Shown in pieces: positions 41,621 to 51,693 of a stretch of 64,000 nucleotides of DNA. The translations under genes were made by a program, and so were the position numbers. How positions within the stretch are numbered: the first letter of the stretch is position 1; every line of letters starts with the position of its first letter. The stretch covers positions 6,349,001 to 6,413,000 of the forward strand of contig JAHHIN020000030.1 in NCBI GenBank assembly GCA_019925095.2. Reading direction: 5' to 3'. Below the pieces are notes generated by a model. It searched no databases. It saw nothing but the letters and a program-made list of their open reading frames with translations, and was not told where the DNA came from. The DNA is from Dendrolimus kikuchii (taxonomy: Eukaryota > Arthropoda > Insecta > Lepidoptera > Lasiocampidae).

Positions 41621-42066
41621 TGTTACATGCTGACAAAAGTGAATGCACACCTGCCTGCCATAAAGCACAGTTTATTACCTTCCCGCATTTGGACTTCTTT
41701 TATTTACTTTTTGTTTAAAATTTGTAATTAGAAAAGCAGTCTATTGTGTATTGTAATCCTTTATGATGGTCGTTAGTCAGGTGTGGTTCTTGGAAAATTC
41801 AGTCCACGTGGTCGAGTGTTGTATTGTATAGTTTAGTATAAAACAATGCCCGAACGGAGGGGTGAGGGGTCAAAGCGATAACACAAGCGAGGCAAGACGT
41901 GTGTACATTTAGTGACGGACTTTGCGCGTGTTATTGAATTGTGCATTACGTTTGTACTGGTTGTGTTCAGTTATATTTGTACCTGTGTTATACGTGTTTG
42001 TATAGTTCTAATAAATTCTATAGGAATTCCAACAGCATTTTAACTCGAGTCCTGTAACTCGTAACA
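41621..42066. mobile_element. Solo LTR G1 (gypsy-like)
   Basis: 446 bp from TGTTACATGC to CTCGTAACA with terminal TGTTAC/GTAACA, flanked by the 4-bp duplication ATAA (41617-41620 and 42067-42070). Its relative at 42731-43179 lies on the other side of host exon 1. No internal region is left, as after LTR-LTR recombination. Confidence 0.8.
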
Positions 42067-42266
42067 ATAATATTTTATGCATTTAATTTTTATACATCGT
42101 ATATAGGCACAAAAAAATGATGTACAAAAATAAAACAGGTTCTTACACGACTGAATATCTGTCGGGCAATTACCTTGCTTTATTGTCGCCAAAACAGAGA
42201 ACGATAAGACGTATGTTCAAATATGCTTTACTTAAATACTATTTTAAATTTAAATGATGATTGTAG

Positions 42267-42447
42267 ATGAATGCCGAAGCGAAGAAGAAGGTGGATGTAT
42301 TATCAGAAGAACTTCTCCCGTACATTATAGCAGAACAGGAGAGAAGGACCACGCTGTATAAGAGAGTCATGACAGCTATACAGAATGGAGAGAAAGGGGT
42401 GACCATCGCGGAAATAAGAAATAAGCCACCCTTGATTATACGCAAAG
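42267..42447 (+). CDS. Host gene exon 1 (as seen in this window)
   Basis: This is a 181-nt exon between an acceptor (GATGATTGTAG) and a donor (AAAG|GTAAGTAATC). It is open for 60 codons and ends in phase 1. It encodes a charged helical segment (AKKKVDVLSEELLPYIIAEQ, later ERRTTLYKRVMTAIQNGEKG). The first codon is ATG, but an acceptor-like AG directly before it means upstream exons are likely. It joins to 44658 so that the split Gly codon G|GT is restored. Codon use and low repeat content differ from the flanking solo LTRs. I do not recognise the protein family. Confidence 0.65.
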
Positions 42448-42730
42448 GTAAGTAATCTCCTAGACAAAGTGTTATATTATTTTTTTATGTTACGCTGTAT
42501 TCAAACAGTATGTACTATTAACTACAGACGCATGCCACTCGTACAGGGTGGCAAAATAGAGTAGAAAATAATAGGGGCGCCACTTTCGCCAAATTTGCCT
42601 AAACTCTAGCAACTCCACTAAGTCAAGATTAATTTCGATACTTACTCGTAATTTTTAGTACTACATCAAACATTGTGCAAATATCTAAGTGCTTTAGTTA
42701 TGACGTACGCATTTTGTCAACATAGCATAT

Positions 42731-43179
42731 TGTTACGACCTACACGTTGACAAAAATAGATTCACACCTGCATACTATAAAAGTACACTTTAATACCTTT
42801 CCGCATTTGGTCTTCTTTTGTTTACTTTGTGTTTAAAATTTATAATTAGAAAACAGCCCATTGTGTATTCTAATATTTATGATTGTCATTAGCCAGGTGT
42901 GATTCTTGGAAATTCTTTCCACGCGGTCGAGTAGACATATTGTAAATTTGTACAGTATAAAGCAATGCCCCAGCGGAGGGGTGAGGCAGTCGAGCGATAA
43001 CCAGCCGCGAGGCAAGACTTGTGTACATTCGGTAATGTATTTAGTGACGGCCTTTGCGCGTGTTATTGAATCGTGCTTTACGTTTGGACTGGTTGTGTTC
43101 AGTTATATTTGCACCTGTCTTTTACGTGTTTGTATAGTTTAAAAACGGCATTTTTATTCGAGTCCTGCAACTCGTAACA
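42731..43179. mobile_element. Solo LTR G2 (gypsy-like)
   Basis: 449 bp, clearly related to 41621-42066 but diverged, with TGTTACGACC to CTCGTAACA and the duplication ATAT (42727-42730 and 43180-43183). Confidence 0.8.
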
Positions 43180-43183
43180 ATAT

Positions 43184-43770
43184 GATGTTTATTTTAAAAA
43201 TAATAACTACAATTTTGTAAGGAAGAGCTCTAACAGAGCAACAGATAGTTAACAGAACAATTATTTGATTAAATGACGCTAAGCTAACCATTACAAGCCT
43301 ATCATGTCGGCTGTTCTTTGGTAAATATTATAACGAAGAGATTTTTGCTTCAAACTCCACTAGACATCCTTGGTGAATTTAAAAAATTACTGCTCACGTG
43401 AAACGAAGAGGCGTTCGAGGGGGCTCGCGACACACGTTTTTGCATCCCAATACTCACTCCCACAGAGTACTTTACTTTTATATAGTGGAAACTCTGTAGT
43501 GATGTACCGGTTACAATTTTAGCCTCCGGAGATTTTTCACCAAAAACTGGTTTTTCACCGGAGAAACCTACAACCAAATTTTGTTTATTTTACATGAAAG
43601 TTGGTTTAATTTCTACATAATATTAGTATCTATCCATGTTTTTGGAGGAATAGATAATTAAATAAATAATAATAATAAATACAGAAAAATTATACAAAAG
43701 AACATTCATTCCAACATACAAAACTTTAGAACAGAAATATGTAAATAGAAACTGTGTCTTACTCCTGTTC
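43184..43770. other. Intronic spacer, possible repeat remnant
   Basis: The - strand at 43350-43577 has a short open frame (SVGVSIGMQKRVSRAPSNAS) that may be repeat-derived. The rest is AT-rich. I see nothing firm. Confidence 0.3.
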
Positions 43771-44025
43771 CTTCGCGAAGCGAAAGCGCTCGAGCTCGGG
43801 GGTGCAACTTGCTCGAGGGATCTCCCTAAGGAGTTTTACCTCCGCTGGACTGTTGCCATGAGAGGGGGATGAATTTAATGATGCCCACCATAGGGCGACA
43901 CAAAGCACTAATTGAGAACGGGCGACGGGTGATATAAAGCCCGAGGGGAAGGATCCTGGCGGGCCGGGATCGGTGGTTCGCGGCGGCCTACGCTATCTTA
44001 CTGCCGTTTCGCAACGTGTTGTCTT
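43771..44025 (-). mobile_element. J1-family 3' UTR fragment
   Basis: This matches J1 4310-4567 (CTTCGCGAAGCG to GCCGTTTCGCAACGTGTT) and stops inside the structured module. Only the 3' end was copied or kept. Confidence 0.8.
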
Positions 44026-44199
44026 CAGTACGGCCGTTTTTACAGGGCTCAGTGCAAGTGTCGGCGCACGTGCACTTCTTGATCACAAATTTTTAGGTTA
44101 AGTATTGAAATTACAATAAAATCTTGTTGTTTTACGTATATTCACATTACAATAAACTCATAGTAATTAAATAAATTACTGCTCCGACATATATGATAA

Positions 44200-44650
44200 T
44201 ATAAATAAGTATATATATACAAAAGTAAAAATAAATAATAAAATAAAAATGTATTTATTTCAATAAGTCCATACATGTAAGTTGCCGGGGCTTCCCAGAA
44301 AGTAATCAGATGATACTTGTGTTGAAAGTAAACCATAACACTATAGCTTTAGGTAGTAATCTTTAACGAATCTGTTAATAGAAGGTAATGATCGTGTCTG
44401 CTTGATGTTTAGTGGTAGTGCATTCCAGAGTTGAATGGTCTGGACGATAAAAGACTTGTTGTAAAAACCAGTTCCGTTGACAGGCGTTTTCAGTTTCAAA
44501 TTCTCTGACAATCTAAAGAATCTTGAATCACTGTAATTAAGGAACTGGAAGCGTTTCTTGAGATAATCAGGGGACTTGGGATTAAATAAAATCTTGTGAA
44601 GAAGAGACAGGCGGATGGGGCTACTTAGGCTTCGTCTGAGGACAATTCTT
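44200..44650 (-). mobile_element. LINE 3' end with RT C-terminus
   Basis: The - strand reads SLLHKILFNPKSPDYLKKRF, SFIVQTIQLWNALPLNI and INRFVKDYYLKL before a stop at 44341: the end of a CR1/Jockey-group RT. The 3' UTR continues to an A-rich tail (TTTATTTTATT on the + strand) near 44225-44245. Its truncated 5' end lies a few bases upstream of host exon 2. Confidence 0.65.
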
Positions 44651-44657
44651 CTTCCAG

Positions 44658-44825
44658 GTTTGATGTACAGGTGCCCAGCAAACCGTGCCCCAAAAGAGCC
44701 GGACAGTACTGGCATGATAATGTGTGAAGATGACATCGAGCCTACTCCAGTCATGTATGACTCCTGCCTCAGTGCCGAAGATAAGGAATTGTATGTTGCC
44801 GAGAACAGATACTTCTTTTGTAATC
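44658..44825 (+). CDS. Host gene exon 2
   Basis: 168 nt between acceptor ATTCTTCTTCCAG and donor AATC|GTAAGTATAG. It is phase 1 at both ends and continues exon 1 without a stop. It encodes MYRCPANRAPKEPDSTGMIM, then CEDDIEPTPVMYDSCLSAED and ENRYFFCN, with four Cys. A LINE fragment ends just before its polypyrimidine tract, so the acceptor has survived a close insertion. The acidic, Cys-containing sequence would suit an extracellular domain, but no signal peptide is visible in this window. Family unknown. Confidence 0.75.
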
Positions 44826-44857
44826 GTAAGTATAGAGTATTCCTAACTTTATACTTA

Positions 44858-45796
44858 ATAGCCTCTGCCCGCGACTTCGTCCGCTCAGAATAGTTAAAAA
44901 AAACCTCCCGATTTTAAAACATCTTCATAAATTGTTTTATTGTACCTCGTTGGTGCCATGGAAGATGGGACGCCCCTTAGTATGGGACGCAACTTGTGTT
45001 GATACTTTGGCGGCTTCCCATCTCCCAGTCACAGCCGTGACAGCCGGGGCTGCTGCCGCACACCAGCAGGCCTTGAAACGCCGCAAAATATGTGTCCATT
45101 GGTAATGGGTACATATTTGTGGCTTTTGGGGTTGAAACCCTGGGGCTGTGGGGGCCTGAAGCTCTATACAGACCTCTCAACGCGTCTAATTGAGGTCTCG
45201 CGTGACCAAAACGCTGGCTTGCACCTAAGGAAACGCATAAGCGTTGTCATCCAACGTGGAAATGCGGTCAGCATTTTGGGCACCCTCCCCAACGAAAGCG
45301 ACCTGGAGTCTATTTTTTATTTATAGATTTTTATTTTGTATGTATAGTTTTATTGATAGCATAGTTTATATTAATTTATTTAATCCCCATATATAGATAT
45401 TGTATCATGATACCCAAAATATAATATAGTATATATAGTTGGTAGTTAAGTTGTTTTATTGTATAATGATACCGGCAATATCAATACTTAATTCGGTGCA
45501 TAATAAGTTGTTTAAGTAATTAAAGTTTTTTAACTATCCCACGGGAACTCTAATTTTTCGGGATCAAAAGTATCCTATATGTTGACCAGGGATATAAGCT
45601 ACCATACAAAATTTCATTTAAATCGGTCCAGTCGTTTCGCCGAGATTAGCCCTTAGAAACAGACAAACAGAAACAAAAAATTTGAAAAAAATCTAAATTA
45701 GTTCTATTTCACTTCTTCCATCCCCCTGATTCTGTTTTTAGCATTTTTTTTCATTGTACAGAAATTCGACCTCTACGGTTTTATTATATGTATAGA
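44858..45796 (-). mobile_element. Helitron-like non-autonomous element (possible)
   Basis: In reverse the ends are TCTATACATATAATAAAAC at 45796 and GCGGGCAGAGGCTAT near 44858, similar to lepidopteran non-autonomous Helitrons (TC start, hairpin, CTAR end). It contains a LINE fragment (44939-45326). Confidence 0.4.
44939..45326 (+). pseudogene. LINE ORF C-terminal fragment (WDATCVDTLA and IQRGNA motifs)
   Basis: One frame gives WDATCVDTLAASHLPVTAVT and ALKRRKIC. After a shift near 45100, another gives LKPWGCGGLKLYTDLSTRLI and RISVVIQRGNAVSILGTLP to a stop at 45324-45326. These blocks, in this order, form a recurrent tail that I associate with non-LTR elements of insects. Shorter copies lie at 20879 and 25344. 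Confidence 0.6.
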
Positions 45797-45987
45797 TAAT
45801 ATAAAAGCGAAAGTTTGGATGGATGTTTGTTACTTAATCACGCCAGAACGGCTCTACGGATTTGGATGAAATTTGGTACAGAATTAGAGTATAGTCTAGA
45901 ATAGTATATAGGCTACTTTTTATCCGGGAAAAGTGTACGTTACAAGAATTTAATATTAACGCAAGCGGAGCCGCGGGCAAAAGCTAT
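45797..45987 (+). mobile_element. Helitron-like element
   Basis: This starts with TAATATAAAAGCGAAAGTTTG and ends with GCGGAGCCGCGGGCAAAAGCTAT, a GC-rich hairpin close to the 3' end as in Helitrons. The 5' TC is not clear. Confidence 0.45.
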
Positions 45988-46047
45988 CTATATTAAACTA
46001 AGACATTATAAACTGATATAATAAAAGAAAACTTAATATAGTTTTAT

Positions 46048-46215
46048 ATTATTCTATCTATAATCCCTCAAGACTATAACTAGAATACTGAGCGTAGGTC
46101 AACGTCTGTTATGGGTAAAGTGCCGAGACGGCTGGCTCCGTTTCCTTGCTGGATCGCCTCATTGATCCGTTGTCCGAGGTAGGCACCAGCCTTCTGATCA
46201 CCCGAAAAGTCAGAG
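46048..46215 (+). repeat. Dispersed repeat B, copy 2
   Basis: This matches 22225-22440 in the same orientation (TAATCCCTCAAGACTATAA to CACCAGCCTTCTGATCACC). Confidence 0.55.
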
Positions 46216-46622
46216 TCGTTTTGATAAAAATTCTCCCTCTCCTGAGGCTCAGGGTTGTCAGGATATTCTTACCTTTTTTTTGTAGGTTATATCTTTTCTG
46301 TTTTTCGGCTGGTTTTCCCTTTTCCTTTTTACTCTTTTTTATTGAAGTGAAACTTCTATATAGACGGGGGGCATTAGGATTTTTTCTGTCACGAAAAAGC
46401 GTTACGGCCGCGTGGTGAAAGGCGGCATAATTTTAGAGTAGACTATGAAAGTTTTTTTTGGTTCCGGATCGAATTCAGTTTTTTTGTTTGATAAAATAAA
46501 ATATGTTTACGTAAATAAAAAATGCATTCATTAAAATGTACCTAAACTAACCAAATCATAATTTGCAGTAAACCTGCGGAAAATCGAAATGTCTGCTGGG
46601 ACACGTAGTAGAAGTGAAACTT

Positions 46623-46901
46623 CAACGGACAAGTGGAAAAACGAATCACAACGGACAAGCGGAAAAACGAATGGCAACGGATAAGTGGAAAAACAAATAG
46701 CAACGGACAAGTGGCAAAACGAATCGCAACAAAATTTTAACTTGAAGTTTTACGGGCAGATTGTTAATGTTCTTGTCTAATTTGAATACCTGCCCGTAAA
46801 ACCGTTTTGCCACTTGTCCGTTGCCATTCGTGTTTCCACTTGTCCGTTGCCATTTGTTTTTCCACTTGTCCGTTGCGATTCATTTTCCCACTTGTCCGTT
46901 G
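46623..46901. repeat. Foldback of inverted tandem arrays
   Basis: Four units of CAACGGACAAGTGGAAAAAC type (about 27 bp apart) run from 46623. Four reverse units (CCACTTGTCCGTTG) end at 46901. Between them GTTTTACGGGCAG (46747-46759) faces CTGCCCGTAAAAC (46790-46802). The whole can fold on itself. It lies in the intron 90 bp before host exon 3. Confidence 0.8.
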
Positions 46902-46990
46902 ATTCTTTTCTTTTTATTGCCAAAGATCTAACGACTGTCAAATAATTTATAACTAGTTTTATGTAATGTTTTACAATAATTTTGTTTAAG

Positions 46991-47145
46991 GTCACAAAGT
47001 GGAAGGCCCAGATCTGCCCAGGAACGGAAGTACTGTCATCGGCTGTGCGCCTATAGAACGTACTTCACTCAACTACACCACAAGCAGGTGTGCGTTGGAG
47101 GACACCGATGATGTCGTAGTCCATTACAGATACTATCCTGACAAG
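46991..47145 (+). CDS. Host gene exon 3
   Basis: 155 nt between acceptor ATTTTGTTTAAG and donor ACAAG|GTAAGT. It enters in phase 1 and leaves in phase 0, continuing exon 2. It encodes KVEGPDLPRNGSTVIGCAPI, then ERTSLNYTTSRCALED and VVVHYRYYPDK. It contains two potential N-glycosylation sequons (NGS, NYT) and two Cys. Its last bases and donor are duplicated twice more downstream at 31-bp intervals (donors at 47177 and 47208). Confidence 0.78.
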
Positions 47146-47215
47146 GTAAGTCCATATCCAATAATATTTTGACAAGGTAAGACCAAAACCGATACTATCT
47201 CGACAAGGTAAGACC
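47134..47215 (+). repeat. Triplicated 5' splice site of exon 3
   Basis: GACAAGGTAAG occurs three times with GT at 47146, 47177 and 47208, spaced exactly 31 bp. Flanking words (TATCC, CCRATA) are also repeated, so the exon end and intron start were tandemly duplicated. Confidence 0.85.
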
Positions 47216-47411
47216 AAATCCGAAGGGCATGTTGAAGTGATTTTGTGAAATATTTTTCTATACTCTCATTCTTAGTTTCTTAGATAATGCGAATAAGTGG
47301 AACCCTTATAAAATTATTATGTCCGTCTGTCCATCTTTATTTTTTTTTTTGTTTACGCCACTGCGTATGTAGTATAGATGGAAAAACAATGTGCTTCCAA
47401 AGTTATATATT

Positions 47412-48019
47412 TGTCGGGTTCACGCCAGGAGCGAACGAATGACGCTTCGAGAATAACACAATAATAATCTGAAATATTATAATCAAAGTTTATTACACTA
47501 GAATTATTACAATTCCGATATTAAATATTGCACAATAATACACAGAAATATTAGGACAACTCCAAGAGTTGCATCCACGCTTGTCAGGTGTCGATCAGTA
47601 ATTTGCCCTTCAAGAATACTGCGATTATCAAGCAGTATTTATCGACCACATTATATTATGTGCGCCTCATACAAGACTACCAATGCAGACTGTCCGTCGT
47701 AGACTTGGTTGTAGACTTCCCCTCCTCTGCCCGAACACCCAGTATTTATAAGGTCCTCGTAGCGCGCTGCAGTGACAATATCCGGTAATGCTGTGGCACC
47801 ACTTCAGTTACACTTCCTTCATAAAACCAACTTCCGCCATACGTATTAACTTCCAACATCCGGTTACTCCATTTCCGATATCCGTTAGCTTAATAATAAA
47901 TGCTTCTACGTTGACATCCGGTTAAACAACTTCCGATTACTACATGAAATTATACTCTATCTGGTTATTGGCTACTTGCGTCATATGGTTAATTTATAAT
48001 AACAAATACGATTCCTACA
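47412..48019 (-). mobile_element. Solo LTR G3, 608 bp (probable)
   Basis: In reverse, TGTAGGAATCG to GAACCCGACA, flanked by TATT on both sides (47408-47411, 48020-48023). A TATA-like TTATAAATAC and an AATAAA signal lie in the right order in that orientation. No related second copy is in the window. Confidence 0.55.
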
Positions 48020-48023
48020 TATT

Positions 48024-48304
48024 TTTTACGTGTAAAAGTAATTATTTATCAGTTACTTTACTAACTACTAGCGGTCTCGGTAGACGTTGTCCTGCCCTGA
48101 AAAAATAAAAATCTGGAATCCGATTCCAGCGCCACCTACCGGGTCTAATTGTAAATATAGACCACACCGGGACCCACTCAAACACACATCAAATTCCATC
48201 AAAATCGTAGAACCCAATCCCAGCGCCAAGTATGTTGTTGAGATTGATGGGTTACATTATTGAAGTTTTAGTTAGGATCGCTCATTTTTATATAGCCTAT
48301 ATTA
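48024..48304. other. Intronic spacer
   Basis: Unassigned sequence with ACTAGCGGTCTCGG at 48067, which resembles a reversed Helitron 3' end, but no partner end was found. Confidence 0.3.
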
Positions 48305-48480
48305 TATTTCTTAAGTTTTCGCGACTCGTATACATAATAAAACTACGTTTTAACGGTTTTAAGCGCGGTAATTTAAATCGTTATTCGAATTAAATTATCG
48401 GTTATTCGAAACGTCGGAATTACCAAAATCAAATAAATTACGGCGCTTAAAATCGTTAAAACGTAGTTTTATTAGCCTAT
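48305..48480. mobile_element. Penelope-like arms, short inverted derivative
   Basis: TAATAAAACTACGTTTTAAC to the reverse arm ending at 48474, with only about 60 bp between the arms. Related to 21024 and 25040. Confidence 0.6.
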
Positions 48481-48513
48481 ATTAATTAGGGATAGTGTAG
48501 CATTTGAATGGTG

Positions 48514-48978
48514 GAGTATTATTGCGCATGCTAATGCGACTCCACGTGGACGCCGGCGGTTGGCTGGCATCCGGAGACGCAGGTATGCGCATGACTTCCC
48601 ACCCTGAAAATACCGCTTCGGGGGGCCTTTAGCTATCAAGGGAGCAAAGAATTCATCACCCCCGCTGACGAAGTGGATGTGTTCTGATTCCCGGAGTACA
48701 TTCAGGCACTTTTTGCGCTGGATCGGACTGGGCGTAACTACGTTCTAAGTCTCAGCCTTTCCTAGATAAAAAGCGCGGGGCACATGGGAGGAGGGTGGTT
48801 TTAGTGGGTAGTGGTTGTTGCCCGTGCAACTTCTCGGAGTCTCCACACAAGCCGGTTGATTACTGTTTGGATTGCCCCTCAATAAGGAAAAAGCCTCCAT
48901 GATCAACTATGGTCTAATCCCTTGCAAAGGACCCGGTATTGTGCGTAAACAGCCTTTCCCCCGTCTTAAAAAAAAAAA
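48514..48978 (+). mobile_element. 5'-truncated LINE 3' UTR with target duplication
   Basis: A GC-rich 465-bp insert ends in an A-run (48968-48978) and is flanked by GCATTTGAATGGTG (48500-48513) and GCATTCGAATGGTG (48979-48992), one mismatch. Phrases such as GGAGTCTCCACACAAGCC and CAGCCTTTCCCCCGTCTTA fit the 3' UTR of a lepidopteran non-LTR family that I recognise only in general. Confidence 0.78.
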
Positions 48979-48992
48979 GCATTCGAATGGTG

Positions 48993-49391
48993 AAAGAATT
49001 TTTGAAATCGGTCTATTAGTCTTTGAGTTTATTCGTTACAAACATAAAAAAATACAAATCTTTCCTCTTCATAATATTAGTATAATATAGATTATGATCC
49101 AGCCTATACAGACTAATAAGTAATTTAATTTTGACCTATTAGTCTACAAAATAAATTTTATCTAAGAACGTGTCCATTGGCACTTTACTACAGAGTACTT
49201 TTATATGCTGGAAACTTTAGTCATTGTCTCTTAGGACGCATTCACATGTACTCATGTCTTAAATATCACTTATGTTTTTATTTTTCACTATACACTATTC
49301 ACAATTCAAGTCGTTTAGTTCTTTTGAGTCTTCGTACTAGGTTTGTAGTGTCGAGCAGTTGCCTAATCCAAAGTCATATGATAAAATATAA
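48993..49391. other. AT-rich intronic spacer
   Basis: About 400 bp of AT-rich sequence. I see no repeat structure or exon. Confidence 0.3.
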
Positions 49392-49590
49392 TCTATACTA
49401 ATACTATAAAGAGGTAAAGTTTGTGTTTGTGACGTTGTAGGGGGTAATCTCTGGATCTACTAAACCGATTTTAAAAATTATTTTACTGTTGGAAAGCTAC
49501 GTTAACAGGGAGTGTCATAGGCTATATAACATGACGCTACATACCACGGGAGCGGGACAGAGCGCGGGTGAAACCGCACCGGTCCGCTAG
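49392..49590 (+). mobile_element. Helitron-like element, copy 1
   Basis: TCTATACTAATACTATAAAG at the start and GCGCGGGTGAAACCGCACC then CTAG at the end, inserted between A and T. The 3' hairpin and CTAG fit Helitrons. A near-identical copy is at 53746-53945. Confidence 0.75.
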
Positions 49591-49784
49591 TTAATGATAA
49601 CCATATTACTGTTAATCATATTATGTACTAGAATTTTATGACTATTATTTGACTGTGCTATTGTTTTAATTGTGATTTTGACATACCTAATAATGTACCT
49701 AAAAAAATGTAATGTTATAATAATAGTAACAATGTTGTTTGTTGTTTTGTAAATTGGGGGATAGGCTAAATAATAACCTTAACA

Positions 49785-49925
49785 TTACTCATTGACACTT
49801 GAAATCTGCATCTTCCATGATCATGACTGTTAAAAAGTGGCCGAAACGTCACATTAAAAATCAAATGAAATACCGCGTTTAAAACCGATAAAACGTAGTT
49901 TTAATTATGTGTACTTAGTCGAGAA
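49785..49925 (-). mobile_element. Penelope-like terminal arm
   Basis: A diverged arm with AAGTGGCCGAAACGTC and CGTTTAAAACCGATAAAACG. It ends shortly before host exon 4. Confidence 0.5.
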
Positions 49926-49970
49926 AACTTAAGAAAATACTAGGTTAATTTATGTCAAAATATTTTACAG

Positions 49971-50097
49971 ACCTATAAATTCGTGACAGAGATGGATCCA
50001 GACCACGAGGTCTGCGACCACTGGAACCCCTGTCAGATTGGATACATCTACAGCTTACCATCTCCAGACCAGGCTGTAACTGCTAATGAATTGTGGC
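49971..50097 (+). CDS. Host gene exon 4
   Basis: 127 nt between acceptor CAAAATATTTTACAG and donor TGGC|GTAAGTACC. Phase 0 in, phase 1 out. It encodes TYKFVTEMDPDHEVCDHWNP, then CQIGYIYSLPSPDQAVTANE and LW. Two Cys. It is the last ordinary-sized exon; the candidate microexons downstream all keep its phase. Open reading and good splice sites support a real exon. The family is not recognised. Confidence 0.78.
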
Positions 50098-50219
50098 GTA
50101 AGTACCAATTACTCAAACTAAGGCTGGCTTCAAACAATCGACCGATTGGAGTTTCAGTCGTCCAACCTCCGAACACAGAAACAACAAATAAGTAGCGAAT
50201 AAATACAAATCAAATATTA

Positions 50220-50518
50220 GTAATATGTAATATCAGCCCATAAATGTCCCACTGCTGGGCTCGGGCCTTCCATTATAGGGGGAACGGACGTATACCCGCC
50301 ACGCTTGTCCAAGGCGGCTTGGCAGGTTTGACACATCGGTTATCTCGATGTGTAGGTTGCATCACGATGTTTTCCTTCACCGTTATTAGCACGTGGTAAT
50401 TGTAACAATATGCACATTAGATCAGAAAACTGCCTAAGTGATGCATGCGTTCCGGCCAGGATCGAACCCACGCCCTTTGAGCTTAGGACGCGTGCGCTAG
50501 CCATTACGCTACCACGAC
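50220..50518 (-). mobile_element. tRNA-derived SINE, copy 2
   Basis: Full-length reverse copy of the SINE at 38505. In sense it starts AGTCGTGGTAGCGTAATGGC with B-box GGGTTCGATCC, and ends ACATTTATGGGCTGATATTAC. Confidence 0.88.
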
Positions 50519-50766
50519 TTTTTTTGTGTTAGTAATATAAGTAACAGTAATATAAAACATGGCACAATTGATACTATACATATATAGTCGTATATGAAAA
50601 AATCAGATTAATCCAAATTATTATATAGCATCAGTAAAAATATTCTAGAGAGCTCCCTCTTTCTAAAACCATGAAAGAGGTTAAATTAAAAATTAAAAAA
50701 AAACCTCCTAAAACCCAGCTAGTACCCGTGACTCTGGCATGAAGACGAAGGGTTTTTATGAGACTT
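50519..50766. other. Intronic spacer
   Basis: AT-rich, with a poly(A) tract near 50690-50702. Nothing recognised. Confidence 0.3.
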
Positions 50767-50835
50767 TTTTATTGCGAAGCAGGTAAACAGGCAGACGGTC
50801 CCCCTGATGGAAAGTGGTTACCGTCGCCTATATAC
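50767..50835 (-). mobile_element. Family A-related retroposon, 3' fragment
   Basis: A T-run, then AGGCAGACGG and GTGGTTACCGTCGCC: only the 3' end of the family is present. Confidence 0.55.
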
Positions 50836-51180
50836 GTTTGGACCAGGAGCGAAACCAGCCTTTAGGATGCGATGGGGATGAGATAGACTACTGCAGAGTA
50901 ATTGTGATATAGACAAGGACGTAAGGAGAAGAATACGACTGACAGACAGGTAACTGGTGTATAATGCCACTAAAACTAAAAGGTCAGATATATAAATCTG
51001 CCAACAGGTTGACAGCATATAGGTTGGGATGGGTGGAATGGGCCAGGCATGTATTGAGGAGGGATGAAAGTCACGTGACAAAAGGAATGTTAAACTGCAA
51101 GATTAATGGGTACAAAGGTAAAGGCAGATCAACAAGGAGATAGATGGACTGTGTGAAAGATGACATGATGGTACATACAT
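50836..51180 (+). pseudogene. LINE RT C-terminal fragment
   Basis: A + strand frame (with breaks) reads RLGWVEWARHVLRRD and LNCKINGYKGKGRSTRR, like the end of RTE-type reverse transcriptases. Confidence 0.45.
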
Positions 51181-51188
51181 GCATAACT

Positions 51189-51671
51189 TCACGCCAGTTC
51201 CCTTGCGGGGTGGGCACGAACAACAGAACGACATTCAGGCTTATTCTTACACACCTCACTTGCTTCTTTGACGTTCATAACTCTTGTCATGCACGCTCGT
51301 CTGTTCTTAAGGCTCCTGACATCACCTTCTGCTAGTACACGATCAATTTGATCATGGAAGGTGTGTCGTGGCCTTCCACAACTTCTGCATCCATCCACTT
51401 TTGCATTGTATATCTGTTTAGTCATTCTTTCATCATGCATTCTTTCCACATGCCCGAACCACCGGAGCATTCCTTTCCTTACCTTCACCCCGACACTCTC
51501 TTTCAGACCAACTCTCTTTCTTACTTCGGTATTAGGAACGCGGTCCGCGAGCGTCACTCCGCAGATTTTGCGCAGTGCTCGCATCTCGACCGCGTTTACT
51601 CTACTTTCATGCTCTCTCTTCCATACCCAACCCTCGCTTCCATACGACATGACATGATGGTGACAGAGCAT
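51189..51671 (-). pseudogene. LINE reverse transcriptase C-terminus (RTE-like)
   Basis: 160 open codons: SYGSEGWVWKREHESRVNAV, EMRALRKICGVTLADRVPNT, MLRWFGHVERMHDERMTKQI and GRPRHTFHDQIDRVL. This is the typical C-terminal domain after the RT core in RTE-type endonuclease/RT proteins. The catalytic core is missing. It lies tail to tail with the fragment at 50836. Confidence 0.7.
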
Positions 51672-51693
51672 ATATTTTTAATATTTATGTCGT

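Noticed and set aside
46343..46625. GAAGTGAAACTTC at both 46343 and 46608 as terminal inverted repeats of one element
   Set aside because: The motif is itself palindromic, so orientation cannot be decided, and no target duplication was found.
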